A stretch of DNA of 54,650 nucleotides from Chloroflexota bacterium (lineage in GTDB: Bacteria; Chloroflexota; Anaerolineae; Anaerolineales; Anaerolineaceae), in assembly GCA_029265085.1 (NCBI GenBank), contig JAJUJY010000010.1:1-54650 (forward strand), in the 5' to 3' direction. The position numbers and the translations under genes were made by a program. Shown one piece after another: positions 27,584 through 36,672 of this stretch; position 1 is the stretch's first letter, and each line of letters begins with the position of its first letter. A model generated the notes under the pieces. It did no database searches. It saw only the letters and a program-made list of their open reading frames with translations, and was not told the DNA's origin.

Positions 27584-29467
27584 ATGTCTAAAATTATCGG
27601 TATTGATTTAGGAACAACCAATAGTGTTGTCGCTGTCATGGAAGGCGGCGATCCGGTGGTGATTACTACCGCCGAGGGGTCGCGTTTATGCCCATCTGTG
27701 GTTGCTTTTAATAAAAATAATGAACGGTTGGTCGGGCAAACTGCCAAGCGGCAGGCTGTGATTAACCCTGAAAATACGATTTATTCCATCAAGCGCTTTA
27801 TGGGCCGCCGCTTTGATGAGGTGGAAGGCGAACGCAAGATGGTTCCTTACCCTGTGGTGCGCGGTGCTTCCGGCGATGCACGGGTAAAGGTGCCGATGAA
27901 TAATCGCGAATACGCTCCGCAAGAAATATCCGCAATGATTCTGGCAAAGTTAAAAGCAGATGCGGAAGCTTATTTGGGCGAGACTGTGACGCAAGCGGTC
28001 ATCACAGTGCCCGCGTATTTTAATGACAGCCAGCGCCAGGCGACGAAAGATGCCGGAAAGATCGCCGGTTTGGAAGTCATGCGAATTATCAATGAACCGA
28101 CTGCTTCGGCACTGGCCTACGGCCTGGATAAACGAAAGAATGAAAAAATCCTGGTCTTTGATCTGGGCGGCGGTACCTTTGATGTATCCGTCTTGGAAGT
28201 TGGCGAGGGTGTCTTTGAAGTCAAGTCAACGAATGGTGACACCCACCTAGGAGGCGATGATTGGGATCACCGGATTGTTAACTGGGCGGCTGAGGAATTC
28301 AAAAAAGAACAGGGAATTGACCTGACCACCGACCGGCAGGCATTGCAGCGGCTGCGCGAAGCGGCTGAAAAAGCCAAAATTGAACTTTCCACCATGATGG
28401 AGACTGAGATCAACCTGCCGTATATTACCGCGGATGCCAATGGGCCAAAGCATTTACAGCTGCGGCTGACCCGTTCGCGCTTTGAGCAAATGACCAAAGA
28501 TCTGGTCGAGCGCTGTCGTGGACCCTTTGAGGCGGCATTACGCGATGCCGGGCTAACTGCAAAACAAATTGACGAGGTGGTTCTGGTGGGCGGTTCAACC
28601 CGTATGCCGATGGTACAGGACCTGGTGCGCCAATTGACTCAAAAAGAACCGAACAAGAGTGTGAACCCGGATGAAGTTGTGGCAGTTGGTGCTGCTATCC
28701 AGGCGGGTGTGCTGGGCGGCGAGGTCAAAGATGTGCTGCTGTTGGATGTGACACCGCTTTCTTTGGGCCTGGAAACCCTGGGCGGTGTAATGACAACCTT
28801 GATTGAACGCAATACTACCATCCCGGTACGCCGCTCTCAGGTGTTTTCGACTGCGGAAGATAACCAACCGGCAGTGGATGTTCATGTTTTACAGGGTGAG
28901 CGCCCGCTGGCTGCGGATAATATGAGCCTGGGCCGCTTCCGCCTGGATGGAATTCCACCTGCTGGGCGCGGGATCCCGCAGATTGAGGTTACTTTCGATA
29001 TTGATGCGAATGGCATTTTGAATGTCACCGCGAAGGATAAAGCCAGCGGCAAAGAACAGCGGGTAACCATTACCGCATCAACCAACCTCAACAAGAGTGA
29101 AATTGAGCGTATGGTGGACGATGCCAAACGAAATGAAGCCAATGATAAACGCCGCCGTGAACTGATCGAAGCCCGCAATATTGCTGATAATATCGCCTAC
29201 CAGGCGGAAAAAGCGTTACGCGAGGCTGGTGATAAGCTGCCTCAAGCGCTGCACCAGCAAACTGAAGATCAGGTGCGCAATTTGCGCCAGTCGATGAATG
29301 GTGAAGATTTGGACCTCATTCGCCGGCAATCGGATGAGCTGCAGCGTACGCTTGGTCAGGTGCTGCAGGCGAGCGCGCAGCCTTCCGGTTCAGAGACTGG
29401 CAAAGGCAACGGCCGCCATACTGATCCTGAGGGTGATGTGGTGGAAGGCGAGTTCCACTCTGCCTAA
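27584..29467 (+). CDS. dnaK: Molecular chaperone DnaK (Hsp70)
   Basis: ATP-dependent Hsp70 chaperone of 627 residues, complete. Visible: [19 protein letters not shown] at the N terminus, [51 protein letters not shown] and [11 protein letters not shown] in the ATPase domain, then the linker [13 protein letters not shown], the peptide-binding domain and a helical lid. The tail ends in the acidic DVVEGEF segment. It stands alone: no grpE, dnaJ or hrcA is next to it and no CIRCE is seen, so heat control must use another route. A perfect terminator follows. Confidence 0.97.
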   Translation: MSKIIGIDLGTTNSVVAVMEGGDPVVITTAEGSRLCPSVVAFNKNNERLVGQTAKRQAVINPENTIYSIKRFMGRRFDEVEGERKMVPYPVVRGASGDARVKVPMNNREYAPQEISAMILAKLKADAEAYLGETVTQAVITVPAYFNDSQRQATKDAGKIAGLEVMRIINEPTASALAYGLDKRKNEKILVFDLGGGTFDVSVLEVGEGVFEVKSTNGDTHLGGDDWDHRIVNWAAEEFKKEQGIDLTTDRQALQRLREAAEKAKIELSTMMETEINLPYITADANGPKHLQLRLTRSRFEQMTKDLVERCRGPFEAALRDAGLTAKQIDEVVLVGGSTRMPMVQDLVRQLTQKEPNKSVNPDEVVAVGAAIQAGVLGGEVKDVLLLDVTPLSLGLETLGGVMTTLIERNTTIPVRRSQVFSTAEDNQPAVDVHVLQGERPLAADNMSLGRFRLDGIPPAGRGIPQIEVTFDIDANGILNVTAKDKASGKEQRVTITASTNLNKSEIERMVDDAKRNEANDKRRRELIEARNIADNIAYQAEKALREAGDKLPQALHQQTEDQVRNLRQSMNGEDLDLIRRQSDELQRTLGQVLQASAQPSGSETGKGNGRHTDPEGDVVEGEFHSA

Positions 29468-29475
29468 ACAAATAA

Positions 29476-29518
29476 CACAGGCGTTTGGCCGATAAGGCCA
29501 AACGCCTGTGATTTTTTT
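29476..29518 (+). terminator. Terminator of dnaK
   Basis: A 15-bp perfect stem (CACAGGCGTTTGGCC / GGCCAAACGCCTGTG, loop GATAA) followed by ATTTTTTT, nine bases after the dnaK stop and 15 bases before the convergent pyrH stop. Confidence 0.92.
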
Positions 29519-29533
29519 AAGGAGAAGTAACTC

Positions 29534-30301
<768 letters not shown>

Positions 30302-30913
30302 CTACTCCTCAGATGTCGTTTCGCCGAGTGCCCAACGGACAAAGCGGCGAATCACAACGCTTTCACCTGTTGAAACAAGGGTTTCGTTGAGGATATCCTG
30401 GATGGTTTTGCTCTCGTCGCGGATATATTTCTGGCGCAGGAGGACGAACTCGTCCTTGAACTTGTTCTGAGCGCCTTCAACAATGCGCGGAATGATCGCT
30501 TCCGGTTTGCCTTCTTCGCGAGCCTTCGCAACAGCAATCTGTGCTTCGTGATCAAGAACACTTTGCGGAACGTCTTCTTCGCGGATGTAGATCGGGGCAG
30601 CGGCAGCGATCTGCAGAGCCAGCTCATGCGCAAACGAGCGGAATTTTTCACTGCGGCCAACGAAGTCGGTTTCGCAGTTTACTTCCACCATAACGCCCAC
30701 GCGGCCGTTACCGTGAGAATACATTTCTACAACACCCTCAGATGCTTTGCGGTCTGCGCGCTTGGCAGCGGTGGCAAGACCTTTTTCGCGGAGGAAGTCA
30801 ACCGCTTTATCGAAGTCGCCGCCAGCGTTCTCGAGGGCCTTGCGGCAGTCGAGAATGCCAGCGTTGGTGGCTTCGCGTAACTTCTTGATCATTTCAGTAG
30901 TGATTGTTGTCAT
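30302..30913 (-). CDS. tsf: Elongation factor Ts
   Basis: GDP/GTP exchange factor for EF-Tu, 203 residues. The N-terminal UBA-like segment ITTEMIKKLREATNAGILDC and the core motif VNCETDFVGRSEKFR (about 80-95) are plain. It belongs to the short EF-Ts class (about 200 residues, as in Thermus), lacking the second core subdomain of the E. coli protein (283). I chose ATG at 30913, which has AAGGGAA seven to eight bases upstream; a TTG two codons earlier is less likely. It follows rpsB by 54 bp in the usual order. Confidence 0.95.
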   Translation of the reverse strand: MTTITTEMIKKLREATNAGILDCRKALENAGGDFDKAVDFLREKGLATAAKRADRKASEGVVEMYSHGNGRVGVMVEVNCETDFVGRSEKFRSFAHELALQIAAAAPIYIREEDVPQSVLDHEAQIAVAKAREEGKPEAIIPRIVEGAQNKFKDEFVLLRQKYIRDESKTIQDILNETLVSTGESVVIRRFVRWALGETTSEE

Positions 30914-30967
30914 ACCCAATTCCCTTATGTAGTTGAATAAAAACGAACCAGTTCCAAGAAAGAGGAA

Positions 30968-31819
30968 TTATTCCTCGACTTCGTCAGTATCACGGCCACC
31001 GAGTTTGGCCAGCGTAGATTCGCCTAAGAGGTCGGAATCCTGCAGGTCTTCGTCTTCCAGCATCTGGGCGCGCGGAACGCGGCTGACAGGGGCGGTGGTG
31101 GCAACAATTTCTTCTTCCGTCATGTCGTCTTTGCGCATGGCTTTACCTTCCAAAACAGCATCCGCAATCTTGCCGACCAGTAATTTGATGGCGCGGATTG
31201 CATCGTCGTTGGAGGGGATCACATAGTCAACGCCAGCGGGATTGCAGTTGGTGTCCACCAGGGCGATCACGGGGATTTCTTTCAGGTTGGCTTCATGCAC
31301 AGCGGTGGCTTCGCGGCCAACGTCGATGATGAAGATCAAATCGGGAACGCGTTTCATCGAGCGAACACCGCTTAAGCGGGTCTGCAAGCGAGCAATTTCG
31401 CGATCGATCATCAAAGCTTCTTTTTTGGTCAGGCGATTAATTTCGCCGGTGTCTTTCATCCGCTCGAGGCGGTCCAGTTCCTGAATACGCTGGAAGATAG
31501 TGGTCCAGTTGGTGAGCATACCGCCCAACCAGCGTTCGGTAACGTACGGCATACCGCAGCGAATGGCTTCTTCTTTGATGGTTTCTTGCGCCTGGCGCTT
31601 GGTACCTACGAATAAAACAGTACCGCCTTCAGAAATCGTCTTGCTGACGATTTGAAAAGCGGCGGTGACGGACTTGACAGTCTGTTGCAGATCAATAATG
31701 TGGATGCCATTGCGCTCCGTGAAAATAAAGGGACGCATAGCGGGGTTCCATTTGTTGGTGCGATGCCCGAAATGAACACCACTTTCCAACAGGGCTTTCA
31801 TGGAAATCACAGAAGCCAT
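30968..31819 (-). CDS. rpsB: 30S ribosomal protein S2
   Basis: Small-subunit ribosomal protein of 283 residues. The hallmark segments [32 protein letters not shown] and [13 protein letters not shown] are seen (first quoted only in outline). An acidic C-terminal extension (about 235-283, ending DEVEE) goes beyond the usual 240 residues. The start at 31819 has AAAGGAG at nine bases; a frame extending upstream to 31888 would lie in the leader and is rejected. It opens the rpsB-tsf-pyrH cluster, preceded by a leader of roughly 125 nt that appears structured. Confidence 0.96.
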   Translation of the reverse strand: MASVISMKALLESGVHFGHRTNKWNPAMRPFIFTERNGIHIIDLQQTVKSVTAAFQIVSKTISEGGTVLFVGTKRQAQETIKEEAIRCGMPYVTERWLGGMLTNWTTIFQRIQELDRLERMKDTGEINRLTKKEALMIDREIARLQTRLSGVRSMKRVPDLIFIIDVGREATAVHEANLKEIPVIALVDTNCNPAGVDYVIPSNDDAIRAIKLLVGKIADAVLEGKAMRKDDMTEEEIVATTAPVSRVPRAQMLEDEDLQDSDLLGESTLAKLGGRDTDEVEE

Positions 31820-31960
31820 ATTCGATTTTCTCCTTTGCGTTATTCTTCCGCTTCCTTCACCCCAGGCCTGCACTGCAATTTGCAGCACGCCAGGGCTGGT
31901 CCAGAAGCGTGCGTGATAAGATATTTGCTGCCTGCTTTAGACAGCCGGTCTAGTATATCA
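31820..31960 (-). promoter_or_regulatory. rpsB promoter and structured leader
   Basis: On the minus strand an extended -10 TGATATACT (TATACT at 31957-31952) predicts a start near 31945 and a leader of about 125 nt. The leader contains several complementary segments (CACGC with GCGTG; CTGC-AAATT-GCAG; CCAG with CTGG near 31875-31905). Autoregulation by S2 is known in other bacteria; whether this leader acts so is inference. Confidence 0.45.
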
Positions 31961-32053
31961 CAATATGATCAGAATCGTCCAGAACATTTTTTTTAAGTTG
32001 AGGTTGCCTCTTGAAGCAAATTCTCAAATTCCTCTGGCTTTTTCTTGTGTATC

Positions 32054-32082
32054 TTGAATAAATCGGATAAATTTAGTATAAA
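32054..32082 (+). promoter_or_regulatory. Promoter of the CxC mini-protein gene
   Basis: TTGAAT (32054-32059), 17-bp spacer, TATAAA (32077-32082), 35 bp before the ATG at 32118. Confidence 0.6.
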
Positions 32083-32117
32083 TAATCTTACCAATCATTT
32101 ACAACAGGAGAATGCTT

Positions 32118-32306
32118 ATGGGTGTCCATACTGATTCATCATCTTGTGCTTGCGGTGGTTCCTGCGGGTGTCAAAGTTCCGCTGTGGATCAAATTGCAAT
32201 GACGCGCGAAGAATATGTACAGCGCTTGAAGTCATACCTGGTTGAATTGCGTGCTGAAATCGAAGCTGTTGAGAAGGAGCTAACCGCGCTTCACGAAACA
32301 GCCTAG
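32118..32306 (+). CDS. Small cysteine-cluster protein with coiled coil, function unknown
   Basis: A 62-residue protein that I do not recognise. The N terminus has a CACGGSCGC cluster (C-x-C-x3-C-x-C, about residues 8-16) that could bind a metal such as Zn, Cu or Fe. The rest (about 28-62) is a strongly heptad-like helix with alternating Glu and Leu (VQRLKSYLVELRAEIEAVEK). I chose the ATG at 32118 because ACAGGAG sits seven bases upstream; the ATG at 32112 is too close to it. A good promoter and a terminator flank it, so it is a single-gene unit. Confidence 0.7.
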   Translation: MGVHTDSSSCACGGSCGCQSSAVDQIAMTREEYVQRLKSYLVELRAEIEAVEKELTALHETA

Positions 32307-32331
32307 AGATGGCTATTGGGTTTCATTTTTA

Positions 32332-32366
32332 AGCCGCTTCTCCCCACGGAGCGGCTGTTTTCTTTC
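32332..32366 (+). terminator. Terminator of the CxC mini-protein gene
   Basis: AGCCGCT / AGCGGCT stem with an 11-nt loop, followed by GTTTTCTTT. Confidence 0.75.
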
Positions 32367-32454
32367 TGGCGCGAAACAAAAAAATTAAATCGCGCTGGTG
32401 CTCTTTCATTTTTTTGGCAATGGTGGTTTAAATAAGTGTGTCTATCATAAGCAA

Positions 32455-32490
32455 ATTGATCAATGGATTGTTGATAATAATCAATATAAA
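32455..32490 (+). promoter_or_regulatory. Operator-like inverted repeats and -10 before the VIT1/CCC1 gene
   Basis: Two AT-rich palindromes, ATTGATCAAT (32455-32464) and TTGATAATAATCAA (32471-32484), lie directly before a TATAAA -10 candidate (32485-32490), 80 bp upstream of the ATG. They look like operators of a metal-responsive or similar repressor. The second resembles part of a Fur-type site, but the match is not good enough to name it. Confidence 0.35.
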
Positions 32491-32569
32491 TTTGAGTGTG
32501 TAACCAGAAAAGTATCGACAAGTCATCCTAAAAAATAATATCTATATCGTATAGAAGGGAATCAAAGGA

Positions 32570-33388
32570 ATGAGTTTATCAAAACGATTGGAAGAAGCCC
32601 GAAAAGCTTACGCATCGGGTGATAAGAGCGCGGCAGCCAAGGCTCACGACCTGAAGGTAATTTCCTCCTCGGCAAAAGAACAGCACGGCGCTGCTGGGTC
32701 AGAATATATTGGTAACCTGGTGTATGGTGGTTTGGATGGGATTATCACCACGTTTGCAGTGGTCAGCGGGGTGGTGGGTGCTCAGCTCAACCCGGGAATT
32801 ATATTAATCATGGGATTGGCCAATCTGTTGGGGGATGGTTTTTCAATGGCCACAGGTGCGTATTTATCCTCAAAAAGCGAGCAGGAATACTACGACCGGG
32901 AACGGGAACGGGAAGCCTGGGAGGTAGAACATTTCCCCGAGGGTGAAAAAGCTGAATTGCTGGAACTCTATCTGCAGCAAGGGTATCCGGAGGAGGATGC
33001 TCGCAAGATGGTGGAGATCAAGAGCAAAGATAAAGAACGCTGGGTGGACGCGATGATGATCGAAGAGTTGGGCCTGACTCGGGAAGAGAAAAAACCAATG
33101 AATCAGGCGTTGACCACTTTTGCTTCATTTACGGTGGCAGGCGCTATTCCTTTGCTGTACTATTTGCTCGATCTGGTTTTTCATTTCAACCTGCCTACTG
33201 GGACTGCCTTTATCATCGCTATTATTCTTTCTGGGGCAGCCTTGTTTGGTTTAGGCGCAGCCAAGGTGATGGTAACCGAGCGCAGCCCGATTCGCTCCGG
33301 GCTGGAAATGCTGGTTGTAGGTGGTTTGGCCGCGGCGGTTGCTTACGGCATTGGGGCGCTTTTAAAAGGACTTGGCGGCGGATTTTAA
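32570..33388 (+). CDS. VIT1/CCC1-family Fe2+/Mn2+ transporter
   Basis: Predicted iron/manganese exporter of 272 residues in the cell membrane. The N-terminal signature EYIGNLVYGGLDGIITTFAVVSG (about 45-65), GLANLLGDGFSMATGAYLSSKSE (quoted in outline), and an acidic, charged cytoplasmic helix (about 105-170, with many Glu) are the VIT1 layout; three C-terminal helices follow (about 180-270). Family members move Fe2+ or Mn2+ out of the cytoplasm. The start has GAAGGGA upstream. Two operator-like palindromes lie in front of it and a rho-independent terminator after it, so it is monocistronic and probably metal-regulated (inference). Confidence 0.9.
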   Translation: MSLSKRLEEARKAYASGDKSAAAKAHDLKVISSSAKEQHGAAGSEYIGNLVYGGLDGIITTFAVVSGVVGAQLNPGIILIMGLANLLGDGFSMATGAYLSSKSEQEYYDREREREAWEVEHFPEGEKAELLELYLQQGYPEEDARKMVEIKSKDKERWVDAMMIEELGLTREEKKPMNQALTTFASFTVAGAIPLLYYLLDLVFHFNLPTGTAFIIAIILSGAALFGLGAAKVMVTERSPIRSGLEMLVVGGLAAAVAYGIGALLKGLGGGF

Positions 33389-33408
33389 TCTGTATGTTGA
33401 GTTGACGT

Positions 33409-33447
33409 ATTGCGGTCCTGGGAACATTCCGGGGCCGCAATTTTTTA
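33409..33447 (+). terminator. Terminator of the VIT1/CCC1 gene
   Basis: ATTGCGGTCC / GGGGCCGCAAT stem (with G-U pairs) followed by TTTTTT, 21 bases after the stop. Confidence 0.85.
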
Positions 33448-33483
33448 TTTTTGGATCAATCATGACAAAATTCATCATATCGA

Positions 33484-33551
33484 TTGACATTTATCCTGAT
33501 CGGGGATATTAACAGGGTTGTAAACTCCCTGGGAGTATTTGATGATATAAT
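33484..33551 (+). promoter_or_regulatory. Two candidate promoters with a palindromic operator before the radical SAM gene
   Basis: Promoter A: TTGACA (33484-33489), 17 bp, TATTAA (33507-33512). Promoter B: extended -10 TGATATAAT (TATAAT 33546-33551). Between them lies a perfect palindrome ACTCCC-T-GGGAGT (33524-33536) at the position where the -35 of promoter B would be. A repressor or activator site is the likely reading. Confidence 0.5.
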
Positions 33552-33611
33552 TTTGATATTACTGGTAATCAATGGCTTTGATTGGTTGAGTGAATAGTTA
33601 TTTCAATTTCG

Positions 33612-33646
33612 TCTCTCCCTGTCATAAAGCATATGACCGGGAGAGA
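33612..33646 (+). promoter_or_regulatory. 5' UTR hairpin of the radical SAM gene
   Basis: TCTCTCCC / GGGAGAGA (8 bp), one mismatch, then GTCAT / ATGAC (5 bp) and a 7-nt loop, ending 27 nt before the ATG. It is not followed by a U-run, so it is a leader structure and not a terminator. Confidence 0.55.
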
Positions 33647-33673
33647 TATTATGGATAGATAAAGGTAGCACCA

Positions 33674-35488
33674 ATGGCAATTCCAGATTTAATTTTGTTG
33701 CATGCACCGAGTGTTTATGATTTTCGGCGTGAGTCGATTCTGTATGGCCCTGTGAGTGATCTGGTTCCTTCAACGCCGGTGTTCGAAATGTATCCGATTG
33801 GGTTTACGACAATGGCGGAGTATTTGGAACGCCACGGGCTGCGTACCCGGATTATCAATCTGGCAGTCCGCATGCTGGAAGATCGCAATTTTGATGTAGA
33901 AAATCAGATCAAGAATCTTGATTCGGCGGCATTTGGCATCGATTTGCATTGGCTGCCTCATGCCCACGGCTCCGTTGAGGTGGCTCGGATTGTAAAACGT
34001 CTCCATCCAAACCGTGCGGTGATTTTTGGCGGTTTTTCCTCTACATATTTTCACAAAGAATTGATCCAGTATCCGGCGGTAGATTTTATTCTCCGCGGGG
34101 ATTCAACCGAATTCCCCTTATTGCTGCTGATGCAATATATTCGTTCTGGCGGCGAGCTTCATCCATCCCCGCTTTCTGCTTCTGCAAAACAGCTGGAGCA
34201 AATCCCCAATCTGGTATGGAAAGACGCGGAAGGCGAAATGCATGCCAACCCGATGGATTACAGCCCAGAAAATCTGGATGATTTGCTGCTGGACTATACC
34301 CACGTACTTCGGTCTGTCGTCCGCTACCGAGATCTTGCCAGTTACAAGCCGTTTTGGAACTGGATGAAATATCCCATTACGGCAGCGCTGACTGTGCGCG
34401 GCTGCCGGTACAATTGCGTCACCTGCGGCGGTTCTTCTTGCACCTTCCGGAATATCCATAATCGAAAGCGCCCAGCCTACCGCTCACCCGAAAAATTAGC
34501 CCAGGATATTCGCCGGATTGGCGAATTTAGCCGCGGTCCCGTGTTTATCCTGGGCGATATCCGCCAGCCTGGTGAAGAATATACACGCCGCTTCCTGGAT
34601 GCGATTTCCGGATATAAAAAACCAGTCTTTATTGAACTATTTGATGCCGCACCGAAAGAGTTTTTCCAGCAGGTGGCAAAAGCATTACCGAATTTCACAG
34701 TGGAAATCTCGATGGAATCACACGATGAACGTGTGCGGAAAGCGTTTGGCCGGCCTTATACGGATGCCGCTATTGAACGCACCATTGACGATGCCCTGGA
34801 TGCGGGCTGCCAGCGGTTAGACCTTTTCTTCATGGTTGGTTTGAAAGAGCAAACCTACGAATCAGTGATGGGTACGGTGGATTATTCTAAAAAGATGCTG
34901 GCAAAATATGCTCGGGATGGTGAACATCGGGTAATCCCGTTTATTTCGCCGTTAGCTCCTTTTGTGGACCCCGGTTCGCAGGCATTTGAAAATCCCGAAA
35001 AACACGGTTATCGCCTGTTTGCTCGTACGCTGGAAGAACACCGCCAGGCGTTATTAGCTCCTTCCTGGAAGTACGTATTAAACTATGAAACCCAGTGGAT
35101 GAATCGCGACCAGATCGTTGCATCAACATACGAGGCTGGCCGCCGGATGAACCAGATTAAAGGTGAATTTGGCGTGGTGGATGCGGAACAGGTGGAAGCA
35201 ACGGATAAACGAATTGCCCGTGCAGTTGAGTTGATGGGACAGATTGACCAGATTGTTACCAAAATCAACGATCCGGAAGAACGCCGCATGCAACTGGTTG
35301 AACTGAAGCATCATGTCGATAATGCAAATTTAAGCACGGTGTGTGATAAACGAGAATTAGAGATCCCCATGCGGGGAGTAACTATTAACGTGCTTCAAGC
35401 CGCAAAAACTGTGGTCAGTGATTGGTGGCGCGATCATATGCGCGGTAATCAGAACAGCGCTGATGTTCAGTCTGTCAAGGCAGATTGA
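33674..35488 (+). CDS. B12-binding/radical SAM protein (Ta0216/TIGR04190-like)
   Basis: Radical S-adenosylmethionine enzyme of 604 residues with unknown reaction. The N terminus (about 1-165) has the cobalamin-binding-like alpha/beta fold with AVIFGGFSSTYF. The [4Fe-4S] motif is CRYNCVTC near residues 242-249 (C-x3-C-x2-C), followed by GGSSCTFRN. The TIM-barrel core runs to about 430 and a helical C-terminal domain of about 120 residues follows. The start sequence LILLHAPSVYDFR and the overall plan match my memory of a family described only by its archaeal prototype. It is a single gene with a complex promoter, a hairpin leader and its own terminator. An AAAGGTAG site precedes the ATG. Confidence 0.82.
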   Translation: MAIPDLILLHAPSVYDFRRESILYGPVSDLVPSTPVFEMYPIGFTTMAEYLERHGLRTRIINLAVRMLEDRNFDVENQIKNLDSAAFGIDLHWLPHAHGSVEVARIVKRLHPNRAVIFGGFSSTYFHKELIQYPAVDFILRGDSTEFPLLLLMQYIRSGGELHPSPLSASAKQLEQIPNLVWKDAEGEMHANPMDYSPENLDDLLLDYTHVLRSVVRYRDLASYKPFWNWMKYPITAALTVRGCRYNCVTCGGSSCTFRNIHNRKRPAYRSPEKLAQDIRRIGEFSRGPVFILGDIRQPGEEYTRRFLDAISGYKKPVFIELFDAAPKEFFQQVAKALPNFTVEISMESHDERVRKAFGRPYTDAAIERTIDDALDAGCQRLDLFFMVGLKEQTYESVMGTVDYSKKMLAKYARDGEHRVIPFISPLAPFVDPGSQAFENPEKHGYRLFARTLEEHRQALLAPSWKYVLNYETQWMNRDQIVASTYEAGRRMNQIKGEFGVVDAEQVEATDKRIARAVELMGQIDQIVTKINDPEERRMQLVELKHHVDNANLSTVCDKRELEIPMRGVTINVLQAAKTVVSDWWRDHMRGNQNSADVQSVKAD

Positions 35489-35513
35489 TCCCATTTCAAT
35501 TTTATCAAGCCGT

Positions 35514-35556
35514 ACAGGGACCTTCGACTTCTGGTTGAACGTCCCTGTGTTTATTT
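35514..35556 (+). terminator. Terminator of the radical SAM gene
   Basis: ACAGGGAC / GTCCCTGT stem with inner TTC/GAA pairing, followed by GTTTATTT. Confidence 0.75.
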
Positions 35557-35562
35557 ATCGGA

Positions 35563-35568
35563 TATAAT
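35563..35568 (+). promoter_or_regulatory. -10 box of the adenosine deaminase-surE operon
   Basis: Perfect TATAAT 48 bp before the ATG at 35617. No good -35 at standard spacing. Confidence 0.4.
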
Positions 35569-35616
35569 AATTCGAAGAGTTTCCTCATTCCACTTCATTT
35601 ATCAGGCAGGCAGACT

Positions 35617-36660
35617 ATGGGCTGGTACGCCAATTCTACTCAGGGAACGATATTTGAGCAGTTCCCGAAGGTTGATCTTCACCGCCATCTTGAGGGTTCA
35701 TTAAGATTGCGTACCCTGGCTGAAATTGCTGAAAAAAACGGCGCAGTCTTGCCAACCCAACCAAATCTAGGCGGGTTGGTACAGATGCAAGAAACTGATC
35801 CGTTGACTGTAAACAATTTTTTGGCCAAGTTTTCCACGCTGAGGCTGTTTTACCGTTCGCCGGAAATCATTCAGCGAATTGCTCGTGAGGCGGTCGAAGA
35901 TGCAGCGGTCGATCATGTGCGTTACCTGGAATTAAAATTTACCCCGGTGGCGTTAAGCCGCATGCAGAATTATCCCATCAACGAGGTGATTCAGTGGGTG
36001 GCTGATGCAGTTCAAGAGGCCGCAAGGCGCTGCCAGGTGCAGACCCGCTTAATTATTTCGGTAAACCGGCATGAACCGCTTGAACTTGCCGAGAAGGTGA
36101 TCGGCATGGCTGTCGATTACCGTGACGCAGGTGTGGTGGGGGTGGACCTGGCTGGAAACGAGGTGGAATTTTCTGCTTTGCCTTTTGCGGGGTTATTTCG
36201 GCAGGCAAAGGCAGCCGGATTGGCCCTCACAATCCACGCGGGCGAATGGGGGACTGCGGCCAATGTTCGTGAAGCCATTGAGGTGATGCAGGCAGACCGG
36301 ATTGGTCATGGGGTGCGTGTTCTGGAAGATCCGCGGGTTGTAGCTCTGGCTGTGGAAAGGGGTATCCCGTTTGAAGTGTGTGTTACCAGCAATTACCATA
36401 CCGGGGTAGTTGCCGATTTAAAATCACATCCGCTGCTGCGTATGCTGCAGGCTGGCTTGCGGGTTACCTTAAATACAGATGATCCAGGGATTTCAGGCAT
36501 TACCTTAAGCGATGAATATCAAGTGGTTTGCAAAGAGCTTGGATTGCCGATAGACCAGTTAAAGAAATTGGTGCTGGATGCGGCCCAGTCCAGCTTCTTA
36601 AATCCCATAGAAAAGATTGAATTGGCTAAACAATTGGCTGAAGAAATCAATAACACTTAG
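35617..36660 (+). CDS. add: Adenosine deaminase
   Basis: Zn-dependent amidohydrolase of 347 residues that converts adenosine (and deoxyadenosine) to inosine. Zn and catalytic motifs are intact: FPKVDLHRHLEGSLR at the N terminus, LTIHAGEWG (His and Glu), RIGHGVRV and LNTDDPGISG (the two Asp). Length is normal. surE begins 12 bp after its stop, so the two form an operon of purine nucleotide/nucleoside turnover: SurE makes nucleosides from 5'-monophosphates and this enzyme deaminates adenosine. Adenine-deaminase-like members cannot be wholly excluded. Confidence 0.92.
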   Translation: MGWYANSTQGTIFEQFPKVDLHRHLEGSLRLRTLAEIAEKNGAVLPTQPNLGGLVQMQETDPLTVNNFLAKFSTLRLFYRSPEIIQRIAREAVEDAAVDHVRYLELKFTPVALSRMQNYPINEVIQWVADAVQEAARRCQVQTRLIISVNRHEPLELAEKVIGMAVDYRDAGVVGVDLAGNEVEFSALPFAGLFRQAKAAGLALTIHAGEWGTAANVREAIEVMQADRIGHGVRVLEDPRVVALAVERGIPFEVCVTSNYHTGVVADLKSHPLLRMLQAGLRVTLNTDDPGISGITLSDEYQVVCKELGLPIDQLKKLVLDAAQSSFLNPIEKIELAKQLAEEINNT

Positions 36661-36672
36661 AAGGTGGAGTTC

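Noticed and set aside
30958..30975. GAGGAATAATTCCTC palindrome at the rpsB stop
   Set aside because: Too short and formed largely by the coding end; no U-tract follows, so not a terminator.
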